Positions 44,214-53,545 of a stretch of 64,000 nt of DNA are shown piece after piece (within the stretch, counting starts at the first letter, position 1; every line of letters begins with the position of its first letter). Both the position numbers and the translations under genes were made by a program. The notes beneath the pieces are model-generated. The model saw only the letters and a program-made list of their open reading frames with translations, was not told where the DNA came from and did not search any database. Where the stretch lies: the NCBI RefSeq assembly GCF_000820845.2, contig NZ_CBXV010000007.1, positions 82 to 64,081 on the forward strand, read 5' to 3'. The stretch is from Pyrinomonas methylaliphatogenes (lineage in GTDB: Bacteria; Acidobacteriota; Blastocatellia; Pyrinomonadales; Pyrinomonadaceae).

Positions 44214-44771
44214 ATGAGCGTCTATTTGCGATATGAGCCTGATGGGTTGAGCGGGGTGATCCCTGAGGGCAGCTATCTTTGGGAGGCGACAAGGCGCTTG
44301 GGCGCGCGGCTGCGTGCCGAATGTGGTGGGCGTGGGCGATGCGATTCTTGCGCGGTCATCGTCGAGGCGGGCCTCGAACTATTATCTGCGCCGACGATGG
44401 TTGAGCGCGAGCGCCTGACAAACGAGCAGTTATCTGCCGGATGGCGTCTTGCATGTCAAACGCTGATCGAGCGCGGCGGTGAGTTGGTCGTCAGAGAAGC
44501 GATGGCGGAAGAGAAGCGCGATCGGAAGGATGAGGAGGAGCCGATGGAGCGTCTGCGTCGTGAGTTTTTGCAGATGCCGCTTGAGCGCAAGCTCGCAGCG
44601 CTCCTCGAATTCGAAGCCATCACAGTATATCAAGCGCTCGGCGTGCTGTCGCGGTTGCCTTCTAAGGCTGGTGAGAAGCTGTTAGATTGGGTTGCGGCTC
44701 GTGGACGCGCGTTGGAAGAACGGCAACGTCAAGATCGTCGAGCTGCGGGACGCCAGCGTTCAAAGGAGTAG
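44214..44771 (+). CDS. 2Fe-2S ferredoxin with C-terminal helical extension
   Basis: The N-terminal about 95 residues form a plant-type ferredoxin domain with the ligands of CGGRGRCDSC and a fourth Cys in WRLACQ, so one 2Fe-2S cluster and electron transfer are expected. A charged helical extension of about 90 residues follows (EEPMERLRREFLQMPLERKLAALLEFEAIT...), which I do not recognise. The ATG at 44214 begins the domain; the longer frame is unlikely. No reductase gene lies next to it. Confidence 0.85.
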   Translation: MSVYLRYEPDGLSGVIPEGSYLWEATRRLGARLRAECGGRGRCDSCAVIVEAGLELLSAPTMVERERLTNEQLSAGWRLACQTLIERGGELVVREAMAEEKRDRKDEEEPMERLRREFLQMPLERKLAALLEFEAITVYQALGVLSRLPSKAGEKLLDWVAARGRALEERQRQDRRAAGRQRSKE

Positions 44772-44958
44772 ATGAAGTGGCCATGGTGAGACAGATCTTC
44801 AACTCTCGTGCTCAGTCTTGCGGGGATATATGAGGCGCTTCATGATGTTCCACAGGCTCTAGGGAGCCGATCTCAGGCTTTCGGCCTTCAGGGCTTTTGA
44901 GGCTTAACTTGTGCTCATCATTGGTGCCGGCATCGGGGCAGCGCAGGCAGTGAAGAGC

Positions 44959-45053
44959 ATTTGGAGATCATCTCGGATGGTCAGGAATGCGGCAAGTACG
45001 AGTTGGGCATAAGATCGGCGCCGATTTGGAGATTATCTCGGATGGTCAGGAAT
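44959..45053. repeat. Locus-specific repeat-spacer-repeat (period 65)
   Basis: Two 30-bp copies (44959-44988 and 45024-45053, core TCTCGGATGGTCAGGAAT) differ at one position and flank a unique 35-bp spacer. The second copy contains the ATG (45042) and first codons of the M28 gene; the first is a copy of that gene start. Confidence 0.9.
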
Positions 45054-46040
45054 CCCGTGTGTCTGTTATTCCCGTTTTTACTCAGCGCGCAGTTGATGTT
45101 TTGGGCATGTCCGAGTCGACCTGCGACCAGCGAGCGGGCTAGCGAGCCTTCCGCTGGGGCGGCGAGGAGCGAGGTTGACACCGGGTTCGATGGTGATCGG
45201 GCCTTCGCCCATGTCAGCAGGCTGGTCTCTTTCGGACCGCGACCCGCGGGATCGGCGGAGTTGGCTAAAGCGCGCGATTACATCATTGGTGAACTCCGTT
45301 CCTATGGGTTGAAGGTGAGGACCGATGAGTTCACCGCCCAGACTCCGCTCGGGCCGCGCCGAATGGTCAACATCATCGCTGAGTTGGATGGGCAATCGCG
45401 CGATGCGATCATCATCGCGAGCCACTACGACACGAAGTATTACCAGAAGTTCCGATTCGTCGGTGCCAACGATGGCGGCTCTTCCACCGGGGCGGTGATG
45501 GAGATCGCGCGCGTCATGGCGGCGAAGCGCGAGCGGCCACCTTTCAGCTATTGGTTCGTTTTCTTCGATGGAGAGGAAGCTTTCTGCGAAGGGTGGACCG
45601 ATTGCGGCACCTCGGACGATCCGGACAACACTTATGGCAGCCGCCATTTCGTCGCGCAGCTCATCGATCATGGAGAGTTGAAGCGCGTCCGTGCTCTCAT
45701 CCTGCTCGATCTGGTCGGTTATAAGAATTTGGAGTTGGCGCGCGATACGCTGAGCACGAAGTGGCTGGTCGATGCGATTTGGCAGACGGCGCGTGAACTC
45801 GGTTATGGGGCGTACTTTGTCGAGAGCGAAGAGGGTGTCGGCGGGGACGACCATCTCCCGTTCTTGCGGGCCGGCATCGAGGCGGTCGATCTCATACAGC
45901 TTAACTCCTATCCGCACTGGCACACGCCGGAAGATACGCTTGATAAAATCTCGCCGCGGAGTTTGAAGATCGTCGGCGATACGGTGCTGGCGAGTCTGCC
46001 TCGCATCGAAGAACGTTTGCGAAATCGCCGCGCGCCGTAA
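45042..46040 (+). CDS. M28-family metallopeptidase, exported (possible lipoprotein)
   Basis: The 332-aa protein starts at the ATG 45042 with a signal (VCLLFPFLLSAQLMFWAC, possibly a lipobox). The M28 landmarks are ASHYDTKY, VGANDGGSSTG, DGEEAFCEGW, LLDLVGYKNLEL and GGDDHLPF, all zinc- or catalysis-linked in the family. Related enzymes include glutaminyl cyclases and aminopeptidases. The gene start is duplicated in the repeat pair just upstream, so the region was rearranged there. Confidence 0.9.
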   Translation: MVRNPVCLLFPFLLSAQLMFWACPSRPATSERASEPSAGAARSEVDTGFDGDRAFAHVSRLVSFGPRPAGSAELAKARDYIIGELRSYGLKVRTDEFTAQTPLGPRRMVNIIAELDGQSRDAIIIASHYDTKYYQKFRFVGANDGGSSTGAVMEIARVMAAKRERPPFSYWFVFFDGEEAFCEGWTDCGTSDDPDNTYGSRHFVAQLIDHGELKRVRALILLDLVGYKNLELARDTLSTKWLVDAIWQTARELGYGAYFVESEEGVGGDDHLPFLRAGIEAVDLIQLNSYPHWHTPEDTLDKISPRSLKIVGDTVLASLPRIEERLRNRRAP

Positions 46041-46062
46041 GCGCGGCATGAGGGAGGTTGTC

Positions 46063-46503
46063 ATGCTGTCGGCATCGGATGTGCTTGTGCCTGTAGATTT
46101 CTCACCCTGCTCAGTAAATGCGATCCGCGCCGCCGTCGAGATAGTCAAACCGCGCGGAGATATCACGCTACTTCATGTCATCGATGAGTCTTTCATCAAA
46201 GAGGCGGTGACGGCCGGTTTCGGCTCAGCGGAGGAGATCACTGCCAAGCTGCGCGAGCGGGCCGAGAACGACTTCATCGCCGCTTTGGAGGGGATTGAGA
46301 CCGAGGGCGTGAGCATCGAGAAGATGGTTGTCGTCGGGACTCCTTTCGTCGAGATCCTGAAGATCGCCCGTGATCTGGATTTGCCGATGATCGTCATGGG
46401 GGTGCGCGGGCGCTCGACTCCGCCCGCCGAGGTCCTTTTCGGTTCGACGGCGGAGAAGGTTCTGCGCGGTGCTCGCGTGCCGGTGCTCTGCATCCCGTTC
46501 TGA
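46063..46503 (+). CDS. Universal stress protein (UspA family)
   Basis: The 146-aa protein has the UspA fold: VLVPVDFSPCSVNAIRAA, ITLLHVID, VGTPFVEILKIARDLDLPMIVMG, and the ATP-binding motif G-x2-G-x9-G-S (GVRGRSTPPAEVLFGS). ATP binding is expected. GGGAGG lies 6 nt before the ATG at 46063, so this start is preferred over 46048. Confidence 0.9.
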   Translation: MLSASDVLVPVDFSPCSVNAIRAAVEIVKPRGDITLLHVIDESFIKEAVTAGFGSAEEITAKLRERAENDFIAALEGIETEGVSIEKMVVVGTPFVEILKIARDLDLPMIVMGVRGRSTPPAEVLFGSTAEKVLRGARVPVLCIPF

Positions 46504-46616
46504 TCTTCGCTGTGAGGCGCTAAGTTGCCCAGCCTTGGCAGTTCAGTGGGGCGACCTCAAAGGATGCTCGCAAGCGCTGGACCGATATCATCCGATCTGA
46601 TTTGAAGGAGTGAAAG

Positions 46617-48767
46617 ATGGAGCGGGCTTTTCGGCGAGGATGTCGAGATCTCCTTCTAAGTCGCGGTTGGCTTATTAGCCTCCTGTTCTTATCGTCTGTG
46701 ATGAGTCAATCTCTCGTTGAGCGCAAAGCTCCGGTGACGCCCATGGAACCGAGCTCGTTCAAGATGCACGGGGTCGAGATAGTCGATCCTTATCTATGGC
46801 TCGAAGATGGCGAGTCGGGGCGCGTGCGGCGCTGGACCGAAGAGCAGAACGCCTGGACGCGCGCGCATCTAGACGCGCTCCCGAAGCGCGAGGAGATCAA
46901 GCGCCGGCTCGGCGAACTGCTCTCGATTGGTAACATCAGTCCTCCCGTCCCGCGCAAAGGGCGCTACTTTTACACGCGGCGAGAGGGGCAGCAGAATCAA
47001 CCGATATTGTACGTGCGCGATGGGCTACATGGTCGGGATCGCGTTCTGATCGATCCGAACGGGCTCTCGCCGGATGGGACGGTCGCTCTAGATTGGTGGT
47101 ATCCGTCGCCGGACGGAAAATTGCTCGCTTATGGGCTTTCGAGGAATGGGGATGAGCGTTCGACCCTTTACATCCTCGACGTCGACACGGGGCGGAATTT
47201 GACCGAGGCAATCCCGAATACGCGCGCTGCATCGGTAGCGTGGTTGCCCGATTCATCAGGCTTCTTTTACACGCGCTTCCCCGCTCCCGGATCGGTGCCG
47301 AAAGGTGAGGAGAATTATCACCGGCGCGTCTTCTTGCACAAACTCGGGACCGATCCGACAAAGGACGAGGAGATCTATCGGCGCGAGGAGCGACCTTCGG
47401 AGTGGCCCAGTGTTGAATTATCGCGCGATGGGCGTTGGTTGCTCATTTCGGTCGGGCGCGGTTGGGCGGCGAACGACCTTTACATACGCGATCTGCGCCG
47501 GGAGGATGCGCGGCTTATTCCCGTTGCCGAAGGTCGTGAGGCCATCTTCGATGGAGCCGTCATCGGAGATAAGTTGTACATTCGCACGACCGAAGGCGCG
47601 CCGCACGGGCGGATCCTCGTCGTCGATGCGGCCAACCCACGCCGCGACGCTTGGCGTGAAGTGGTACCTGAATCCGCTGCTGCGACGATCGAGAGCTTTG
47701 CGATCATCGGCGGGAAGATCTTCGTCAACAGGTTGGAGCGGGCTTCGTCGCGCCTCAGCGTCTATACGCTCGATGGCAAGCTCGAGGACGAATTGAAGCT
47801 GCCGACTCTCGGCTCGATAGGCGGCGTCACGGGGGAAGAGGATGGGACGGAAGCCTTCTTCGGTTTCTCATCCTTCGCTTTTCCGCCGACCGTCTATCGC
47901 TACGATCTGAGAGGGAAGCGGACCGACAGATGGGAGAGCGTCGAGGCGCCGGGAGTCGATCCGCGATCGGTCGAGGTAAAGCAAGTCTTCTATCCGTCGA
48001 AGGATGGGACGCGCGTTTCGCTATTTTTGGTCTACCGCAAGGATCTGCGGTTCGATGGTGATCGTCCGACGCTGCTTTACGGTTATGGCGGGTTCAATAT
48101 CTCGCTCACGCCCTCATTCAATCGTGGGCTCTACCTTTGGCTCGAGCATGGCGGCGTCTATGCGGTGGCCAATCTGCGCGGCGGTGGGGAATATGGCGAA
48201 GAGTGGCATCGCGCGGGGATGCTCGAACGGAAGCAGAACGTGTTCGACGATTTCATCGCGGCGGCGGAACACTTGATTCGCGAGCGCGTGACCAATCCGA
48301 AGCGGCTAGCCATTCAAGGCGGGTCGAACGGCGGATTGTTGGTCGCTGCCGCGTTGACGCAAAGACCGGATCTGTTCCGCGCGGTCGTATGTCAAGTGCC
48401 GTTGACCGACATGTTGCGTTATCATCGGTTCTTGATCGCCAAGCTTTGGATACCAGAGTACGGTTCAGCCGACGACCCGCAGCAGTTCAAATACCTATAC
48501 GCCTACTCGCCATATCATCGCGTGCGCAAAGGGGAGAGATATCCGGCGACGCTGATCACGACGGCGGAGTCCGATACGCGCGTCGATCCGCTGCATGCGC
48601 GGAAGTTCGCGGCGGCGCTGCAAGCGGCGAACGCTTCGGAGAATCCGATCTTGCTGCGCGTGGAGACGAAGGCTGGACACGGGGCGGGTAAGCCTTTGAG
48701 CAAGCAGCTTGAAGAGGCGACCGACATCTGGAGTTTCCTCTTCTGGCGGCTCGGCCTCAGTTTCTGA
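46617..48767 (+). CDS. Prolyl oligopeptidase (S9 family)
   Basis: The 716-aa protein has an N-terminal signal-like stretch (LISLLFLSSVMS), a seven-bladed propeller (about 75-430) and an alpha/beta-hydrolase domain. The catalytic triad is Ser in QGGSNGG, Asp in ESDTRVDP and His in KAGHGAG. Export, if real, suggests periplasmic cleavage after Pro. Substrate peptides are limited to short ones by the propeller. AAGGAGTG before the ATG supports the start. Confidence 0.93.
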   Translation: MERAFRRGCRDLLLSRGWLISLLFLSSVMSQSLVERKAPVTPMEPSSFKMHGVEIVDPYLWLEDGESGRVRRWTEEQNAWTRAHLDALPKREEIKRRLGELLSIGNISPPVPRKGRYFYTRREGQQNQPILYVRDGLHGRDRVLIDPNGLSPDGTVALDWWYPSPDGKLLAYGLSRNGDERSTLYILDVDTGRNLTEAIPNTRAASVAWLPDSSGFFYTRFPAPGSVPKGEENYHRRVFLHKLGTDPTKDEEIYRREERPSEWPSVELSRDGRWLLISVGRGWAANDLYIRDLRREDARLIPVAEGREAIFDGAVIGDKLYIRTTEGAPHGRILVVDAANPRRDAWREVVPESAAATIESFAIIGGKIFVNRLERASSRLSVYTLDGKLEDELKLPTLGSIGGVTGEEDGTEAFFGFSSFAFPPTVYRYDLRGKRTDRWESVEAPGVDPRSVEVKQVFYPSKDGTRVSLFLVYRKDLRFDGDRPTLLYGYGGFNISLTPSFNRGLYLWLEHGGVYAVANLRGGGEYGEEWHRAGMLERKQNVFDDFIAAAEHLIRERVTNPKRLAIQGGSNGGLLVAAALTQRPDLFRAVVCQVPLTDMLRYHRFLIAKLWIPEYGSADDPQQFKYLYAYSPYHRVRKGERYPATLITTAESDTRVDPLHARKFAAALQAANASENPILLRVETKAGHGAGKPLSKQLEEATDIWSFLFWRLGLSF

Positions 48768-48858
48768 CGGCGGAGTCTCGTCTTGAGCAGCCGCGAGATG
48801 TGTGCGCATAAGCGGCGCGAGAGGGTTTAGAGGTCGCGTGTCCCGTATGAGGTGCGAG

Positions 48859-49914
48859 ATGAAAAGGATCGCTGTCATCCCCGGAGACGGCATTGGACCA
48901 GAAGTGATCGCTGAAGCTGTGCGCGTGCTCGCTTGCGTGCAGCAGAAGTATGGCATCGCCTTCCAATTCGAGCATTTCGATTGGGGCGCGGAACGATTCT
49001 TGCGCGAAGGCGTGACGCTTCCAGATGGCGCGCTTCAAACGCTCGCGCGCGATTTCGATGCGATTTTCGTCGGAGCTTTCGGCGATCCGCGCGTCCCATC
49101 GAACAAGCACGCTGAAGATATCTTGCTGGGGATGCGGCGCGGGCTCGACCTATACATCAACTTGCGTCCGGTGCGTTTGCTTCATGAACGCTTGACGCCG
49201 CTCAAAAACAGAAGCGAGCGGGAGATAGATTTCGTCGTCTTTCGTGAAAACACCGAAGGGGCATATTGTGGCGCGGGCGGCTTCTTGAAGAAGGGGACGG
49301 CGGACGAGATCGCCACTCAAGAGGAGATAAACACGCGCCGCGGCGTCGAGCGGATCATCGTCGCCGCTTTCGAATATGCGCGCAGGCGGGGGCGCAAGCG
49401 CGTGACCATGGCCGACAAATCGAACGTGCAGCGCTTCGGCGGCGACCTGTGGCAACGGACGTTCCGCGAGGTCGCCGCTCGTTATCCGGAGATCGAGGCC
49501 GAGCATCAGTACGTCGATGCGATGGCGATGTTCTTTGTGCTCGATCCCAGCCGCTACGAAGTCATCGTGACGAACAATCTATTCGGTGACATCTTGACCG
49601 ATCTCGGGGCGGGCATCGTTGGCGGATTGGGCGTCGCCGCTTCGGCGAACATTCATCCGGGGCGTGTCTCGTTATTCGAGCCCGTGCATGGGAGCGCGCC
49701 GCCTCTTGCAGGAAGGGGGATCGCCAATCCGATCGGAGCTATTCTCACCGCAGCGATGATGCTAGAATACTTGGGGTTCGACCACGCGGCGGGTGCGGTC
49801 GAACGGGCCGTCCGCGAGAGCATCGCTGTGGGCGAGGTGACGCGCGATTTGGGCGGCACCCTCTCAACCAGAGAGGCGGGTGAGGCTATTTGCCAGCGCA
49901 TCTTGCGCGATTGA
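48859..49914 (+). CDS. leuB: Isopropylmalate/isocitrate-dehydrogenase family protein
   Basis: This NAD-dependent beta-decarboxylating dehydrogenase (351 aa) has MKRIAVIPGDGIGPEV, the substrate segment RRGLDLYINLRPVRLL, FRENTEGAYCG, the catalytic Lys in TMADKSNV and the C-terminal LFEPVHGSAPPLAGRGIANP. It is probably 3-isopropylmalate dehydrogenase (leucine pathway), but tartrate/malate- and homoisocitrate-type relatives share these motifs, and no leuA/C/D lie nearby. It is the first recognisable enzyme after the S9 peptidase; its start is ATG 48859. Confidence 0.85.
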   Translation: MKRIAVIPGDGIGPEVIAEAVRVLACVQQKYGIAFQFEHFDWGAERFLREGVTLPDGALQTLARDFDAIFVGAFGDPRVPSNKHAEDILLGMRRGLDLYINLRPVRLLHERLTPLKNRSEREIDFVVFRENTEGAYCGAGGFLKKGTADEIATQEEINTRRGVERIIVAAFEYARRRGRKRVTMADKSNVQRFGGDLWQRTFREVAARYPEIEAEHQYVDAMAMFFVLDPSRYEVIVTNNLFGDILTDLGAGIVGGLGVAASANIHPGRVSLFEPVHGSAPPLAGRGIANPIGAILTAAMMLEYLGFDHAAGAVERAVRESIAVGEVTRDLGGTLSTREAGEAICQRILRD

Positions 49915-49982
49915 TCTGGAACGTTGCAGAAGATCGATCGTCGCGCATAACGGGTCCCCGGCTGAATCGAGGAAGTCGCGTT

Positions 49983-50726
49983 ATGAGCAACAAGGGGAGG
50001 GATTCGGCGCAGAGGTTTCTCGCCATCGTCGTCATCATCGCGATGATGATGACGATGAGCATCCCTGCGCCAGTGGTGGTCTTCTTTGCGATCGTCATCT
50101 ACTTCGTCTGGCGGGCCGTCGAACGCTCGGAGCAGCAGCAGATCGAAGGCATCTTCCAGTTCTACGTTCTCGCCAACGAGATCTTGCGCGATGAGGATCG
50201 CCGGTGGTTCGGTTATGAGATCGTTGAAGTCATCGATCGCGGTGAGGAGATCTTACGCATGATGAAGGATCCGCCGCCGCTCGTCTACTTCGCGCTCGGC
50301 GCCTTGTACAAGCGGGCGGGGAACATGAGCGCGGCAGCGGATTATCTCTCCTACGTGTTCGAGAGCGAATCTGCTGACGAGAGTCGAATCACCGTCCCTT
50401 CGCCGGAGTTGCGCTATTACGTCAAGACGCTTCGTCGGCTTGAGCGCGAGCCAGCGGAAAAGCCGCAGATCATGGCGGCGGTGAGAAGTTTGGAGCGGAT
50501 GAGGCAGACGCGCGGCGCGCGCTTGCTCGCTGAGGCGCGTGAGGGGTTGTCGGAAGCGAAAAGGGCGATCACAGCGCGCGCAAGCCGTGCGCTTCTCGAA
50601 GAGCCGAAGAAGCCGCACCCTGAAGCGCTCGAAACGGCCGAGAGCGCGCATAGAGAGCCAGCGCCTCCGCCGCCGATCTCTGAGCTTCTGCGCGACATGT
50701 ATGACGAAGATCAGAAGAGCGTCTAG
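49983..50726 (+). CDS. Membrane-anchored hypothetical protein
   Basis: The 247-aa protein has one N-terminal transmembrane region (about 13-38: FLAIVVIIAMMMTMSIPAPVVVFFAIVIYFVW) and a cytoplasmic helical part with TPR-like spacing (PPLVYFALGALYKRAGNMSAAADYLSYVFE). The C-terminus is Pro/Glu-rich. I do not recognise a family. Start ATG 49983 with GAGGAAG upstream. Confidence 0.65.
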   Translation: MSNKGRDSAQRFLAIVVIIAMMMTMSIPAPVVVFFAIVIYFVWRAVERSEQQQIEGIFQFYVLANEILRDEDRRWFGYEIVEVIDRGEEILRMMKDPPPLVYFALGALYKRAGNMSAAADYLSYVFESESADESRITVPSPELRYYVKTLRRLEREPAEKPQIMAAVRSLERMRQTRGARLLAEAREGLSEAKRAITARASRALLEEPKKPHPEALETAESAHREPAPPPPISELLRDMYDEDQKSV

Positions 50727-50767
50727 CTCATCTCAGCGATCACTGGCACGGATCGCAACTCTCTTTC

Positions 50768-52003
50768 ATGTTGACTGCTGAGATCATCGCCATCGGTTCG
50801 GAACTTCTCACGCCCGAGCGTGCGGATACGAACAGCCTGTGGCTCACCGAAAAGCTCAATCAGCTTGGCATCGAAGTCAAACTCAAAACGATCGTCGGCG
50901 ATGATGATGCGCGACTCGAAGGCGCGATCCGCGATGCGTTGAAGCGTTCGCGCGTCGTCATCGCGACAGGCGGACTCGGTCCAACCGAGGACGACATTAC
51001 GCGCAAAGCGGCGGCGCGCGCGCTCGGTCGCCGCCTCATCCTCGATGATCGCGTGTTGGAAGCGATCCGCGAGCGTTTCAATCGTCTGGGGCGCGAGATG
51101 CCAGAGATCAATGCGCGGCAGGCGATGGTGATCGAAGGGGCTGAGGTCCTGCCCAATCCGCACGGCACGGCGCCGGGATTATACGTCGAGCATGAGGGAC
51201 GCTCCGTCATCTTGCTCCCCGGCCCTCCGCGCGAGATGCAGCCGATGTTCGAAACCTATGTCAGGCCGAAGCTCGAAGCGAGAGCCGGCAATACGCGCGT
51301 CGTCCGCCGCATCCTGCGCGTCGTCGGGTTGGGAGAGTCGGCTGTCGATGAGCGCATCGCCCCAGTCTACACGCGATACAAGAACCCGACGACGACCATC
51401 CTTTTCAATCGCGCTGAGGTCGAGATACATCTGACGGCTCGTGCGGCGACGGAGAGAGAGGCGGAACTGCTACTCGATGGTCTGGCCGGTCAACTCGAAG
51501 AACGGCTCGGTGACGCCATCTTCGCCTTCCGTGGCGAGACGATGGAAGAGGTCGTCGGACTCAGGCTCGCCGTTGGAGGGTATACGTTGGCTGTGGCCGA
51601 AAGCTGTACGGGCGGTCTGATCGCGCAGCGGCTCACGGATGTTCCGGGCGCATCTGCTTATTTCATCGAAGGCGTCGTCGCGTACTCGAATGAGGCGAAG
51701 ATCAGGACTCTCGGCGTGCCGCGCGAGTTGATCGAAAGATGCGGCGCGGTGAGCGCGCCGGTGGCGGAGGCGATGGCCGAAGGCGTGCGGCGGCGCGCTG
51801 GAACCGATTTCGGCTTGGCGGTTACGGGTATCGCTGGGCCGAGCGGCGGGACGGAGGATAAGCCGGTCGGATTGGTCTTCGTCGCATTGGCCGATGATGC
51901 TCATACGGAACATCGTCGATTGATGCTCACGGGCGATCGCCAACTCATACGTTGGCGCGCTTCGCAGGCCGCGCTCGATCTCTTGCGTCGCCGCTTGATT
52001 TGA
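50768..52003 (+). CDS. cinA: Competence/damage-inducible protein CinA (NMN deamidase)
   Basis: CinA has an N-terminal MoaB/MogA-like domain (about 1-170: AEIIAIGSELLTPERADTNSLWLTEKL, ATGGLGPTEDD) and a C-terminal deamidase domain (about 250-411: AVAESCTGGLIAQRLTDVPGAS, VTGIAGPSGGTEDKPVGLVF). It deamidates nicotinamide mononucleotide in the NAD salvage cycle and can hydrolyse ADP-ribose. The 411-aa length is normal. The gap to the previous gene is 41 nt on the same strand. Confidence 0.95.
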   Translation: MLTAEIIAIGSELLTPERADTNSLWLTEKLNQLGIEVKLKTIVGDDDARLEGAIRDALKRSRVVIATGGLGPTEDDITRKAAARALGRRLILDDRVLEAIRERFNRLGREMPEINARQAMVIEGAEVLPNPHGTAPGLYVEHEGRSVILLPGPPREMQPMFETYVRPKLEARAGNTRVVRRILRVVGLGESAVDERIAPVYTRYKNPTTTILFNRAEVEIHLTARAATEREAELLLDGLAGQLEERLGDAIFAFRGETMEEVVGLRLAVGGYTLAVAESCTGGLIAQRLTDVPGASAYFIEGVVAYSNEAKIRTLGVPRELIERCGAVSAPVAEAMAEGVRRRAGTDFGLAVTGIAGPSGGTEDKPVGLVFVALADDAHTEHRRLMLTGDRQLIRWRASQAALDLLRRRLI

Positions 52004-52039
52004 GTCACTACACCGATGTGGTCGCCGGTGAATCGGCGC

Positions 52040-52699
52040 TCATCCGCCCTCTTTGAGCCTTTTGCTGAGTCTGTGGCGCCAATCGGGCGAAAGCGCCGGA
52101 CACGAAGCGAGTCTGATCAAACACCCTTTATCGTCGTTCTGCTTGTACATGACGGCGTTAGCTAGCGCGACGGTAAGATCCGGGTATGGGCGTTCGAGCA
52201 GAGCTAATCGCTGGCCCGGTTCGATGACGCCTTCGGCGAGCACGCGTAGATACCACCCTGTCCTCCCCTTCCGGGCGGCCAGTTGGGCCAGTCCTTCCAC
52301 TTTGTGAAGGCGCTCCAATTTCCAACAGGGTTGACGCGGTTGCGAGACTTGGACCACCGCGTCGCCGATGCGATAAATGTCGCCGATACAGGTTTCGGCT
52401 TCAGTCGCGCCTGCGATCGTGAGGTTCTCGCCGAAAGCCCCGTATGTGAGGTCCGGGCGACCGATTTCGCCGCGCCATGAATGATAATGGGATGACGCAT
52501 AGACGAGCGCCGCGCGTTCGCATCCGCCGTGATGGACGGAATCGGCGTGCTCATCGCCGTCGAGCCCTTCAAATCCGAGTCGAATCGGGCCGGACACTGC
52601 CTCTTTGACGATGGCGCTCGCCCATGACTGGGCCTTCGGATTCGATGCGAAGAACGACCTTACCTTACCGACTTGTATTGAGAGGATCACAGGTGTCAT
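52040..52699 (-). CDS. MOSC-domain protein (YiiM type)
   Basis: The 219-aa protein has a MOSC domain with GLDGDEHADSVHHGGCERAALVY, YGAFGENLTIAG and VSQPRQPCWKLERLH, including the conserved Cys. MOSC proteins handle sulfur or molybdenum cofactor; YiiM relatives reduce N-hydroxylated compounds. Its ATG overlaps the stop of the upstream membrane-protein gene as ATGA (52696-52699), so the two are translationally coupled. Confidence 0.9.
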   Translation of the reverse strand: MTPVILSIQVGKVRSFFASNPKAQSWASAIVKEAVSGPIRLGFEGLDGDEHADSVHHGGCERAALVYASSHYHSWRGEIGRPDLTYGAFGENLTIAGATEAETCIGDIYRIGDAVVQVSQPRQPCWKLERLHKVEGLAQLAARKGRTGWYLRVLAEGVIEPGQRLALLERPYPDLTVALANAVMYKQNDDKGCLIRLASCPALSPDWRHRLSKRLKEGG

Positions 52700-53115
52700 G
52701 AGAGTAGCTGCGTGTAGATGAATCCTCCGAAGATCAGCAGTATGCCGGCAAGTTCGCCGATGATCAGAAGATAGATCCCCCACGTCGTGATGAAATTACG
52801 TTCGCGAAACTGATTCTCGGTCTGGTTCTGCCATCCGAGTTGGATATAGCGTGCGATCGAGGCCGCAAAGAAGAAGAGCGGGACGCTCGCCGACAGGATT
52901 TGAATCTTGAGGGAGAATGGACTGTACTCGAGCAGCTTCGCCATGACGAGCGCGGCGAAGCTGTAAAGGAACGATGCGCGATGGGCGATATCGACATACA
53001 CTGGGGCGCGGTGGTCAGGGCGCGCCATCATGCGCTCGTATTTCCAAATGCCGGTCAATAATCCCGCCGTCAGGAAGAGACCAGAAGCGAACAAGCACAG
53101 GTTGATCGCCATCAT
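52696..53115 (-). CDS. Four-helix integral membrane protein
   Basis: The 139-aa protein has four hydrophobic segments (LFASGLFLTAGLLTGI, FLYSFAALVMAKLLEY, LSASVPLFFFAASIARYI, WGIYLLIIGELAGILLIFGGFIY) and little else. I do not recognise a family; small membrane proteins of this kind occur next to many genes. It starts at 53115 (or the ATG at 53112) and is coupled to the MOSC gene. Confidence 0.65.
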   Translation of the reverse strand: MMAINLCLFASGLFLTAGLLTGIWKYERMMARPDHRAPVYVDIAHRASFLYSFAALVMAKLLEYSPFSLKIQILSASVPLFFFAASIARYIQLGWQNQTENQFRERNFITTWGIYLLIIGELAGILLIFGGFIYTQLLS

Positions 53116-53221
53116 GTGCTGAGATCTTAACTTTTGCGCTCCGCTGTGCCAAGCGCCTGAGCGCATTCGCGCGAAGGACCGAACGCCATCCGCTGGCGAA
53201 GTCGTGATGAAGCCCAAGGGG

Positions 53222-53319
53222 GCTCTGAGCCCACGTTGAAGACCGCTGCGATTATGGTTGGTTCGTATTGCCTCGATTGGATGGCGAAGCTCTGGGCCCA
53301 CGTTGGAGACCGCTGCGAT
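53222..53319. repeat. Locus-specific repeat-spacer-repeat (period 67)
   Basis: Two 31-bp copies (53222-53252 and 53289-53319, core GCCCACGTTG-AGACCGCTGCG) with two mismatches flank a unique 36-bp spacer. The pair lies in the 430-bp gap (53116-53545) between the divergent membrane-protein and plsY genes, where I see no other feature than a weak promoter-like TTGCTATAGT just before plsY. Confidence 0.9.
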
Positions 53320-53545
53320 ATCTCATTTCAGGCGCGCATCTTTCGGCGAAATTATTTTTTGAACGTCTTTCGGTCGATCTGCGTTATCGAGCCAAACCGA
53401 ACCTCAGCTCGGCTCGCAAAGTCGAGGGCGGACGGTTAAGGTTGACGGCTGCGCTGAATCTCGATCGGTTCGAGGCCGCTCGCTTTTCGGCTTGAGCGGT
53501 TTTGTTGTCGCTTGGCGCTCTTGCTATAGTCGTTCGTCGGTTGGA

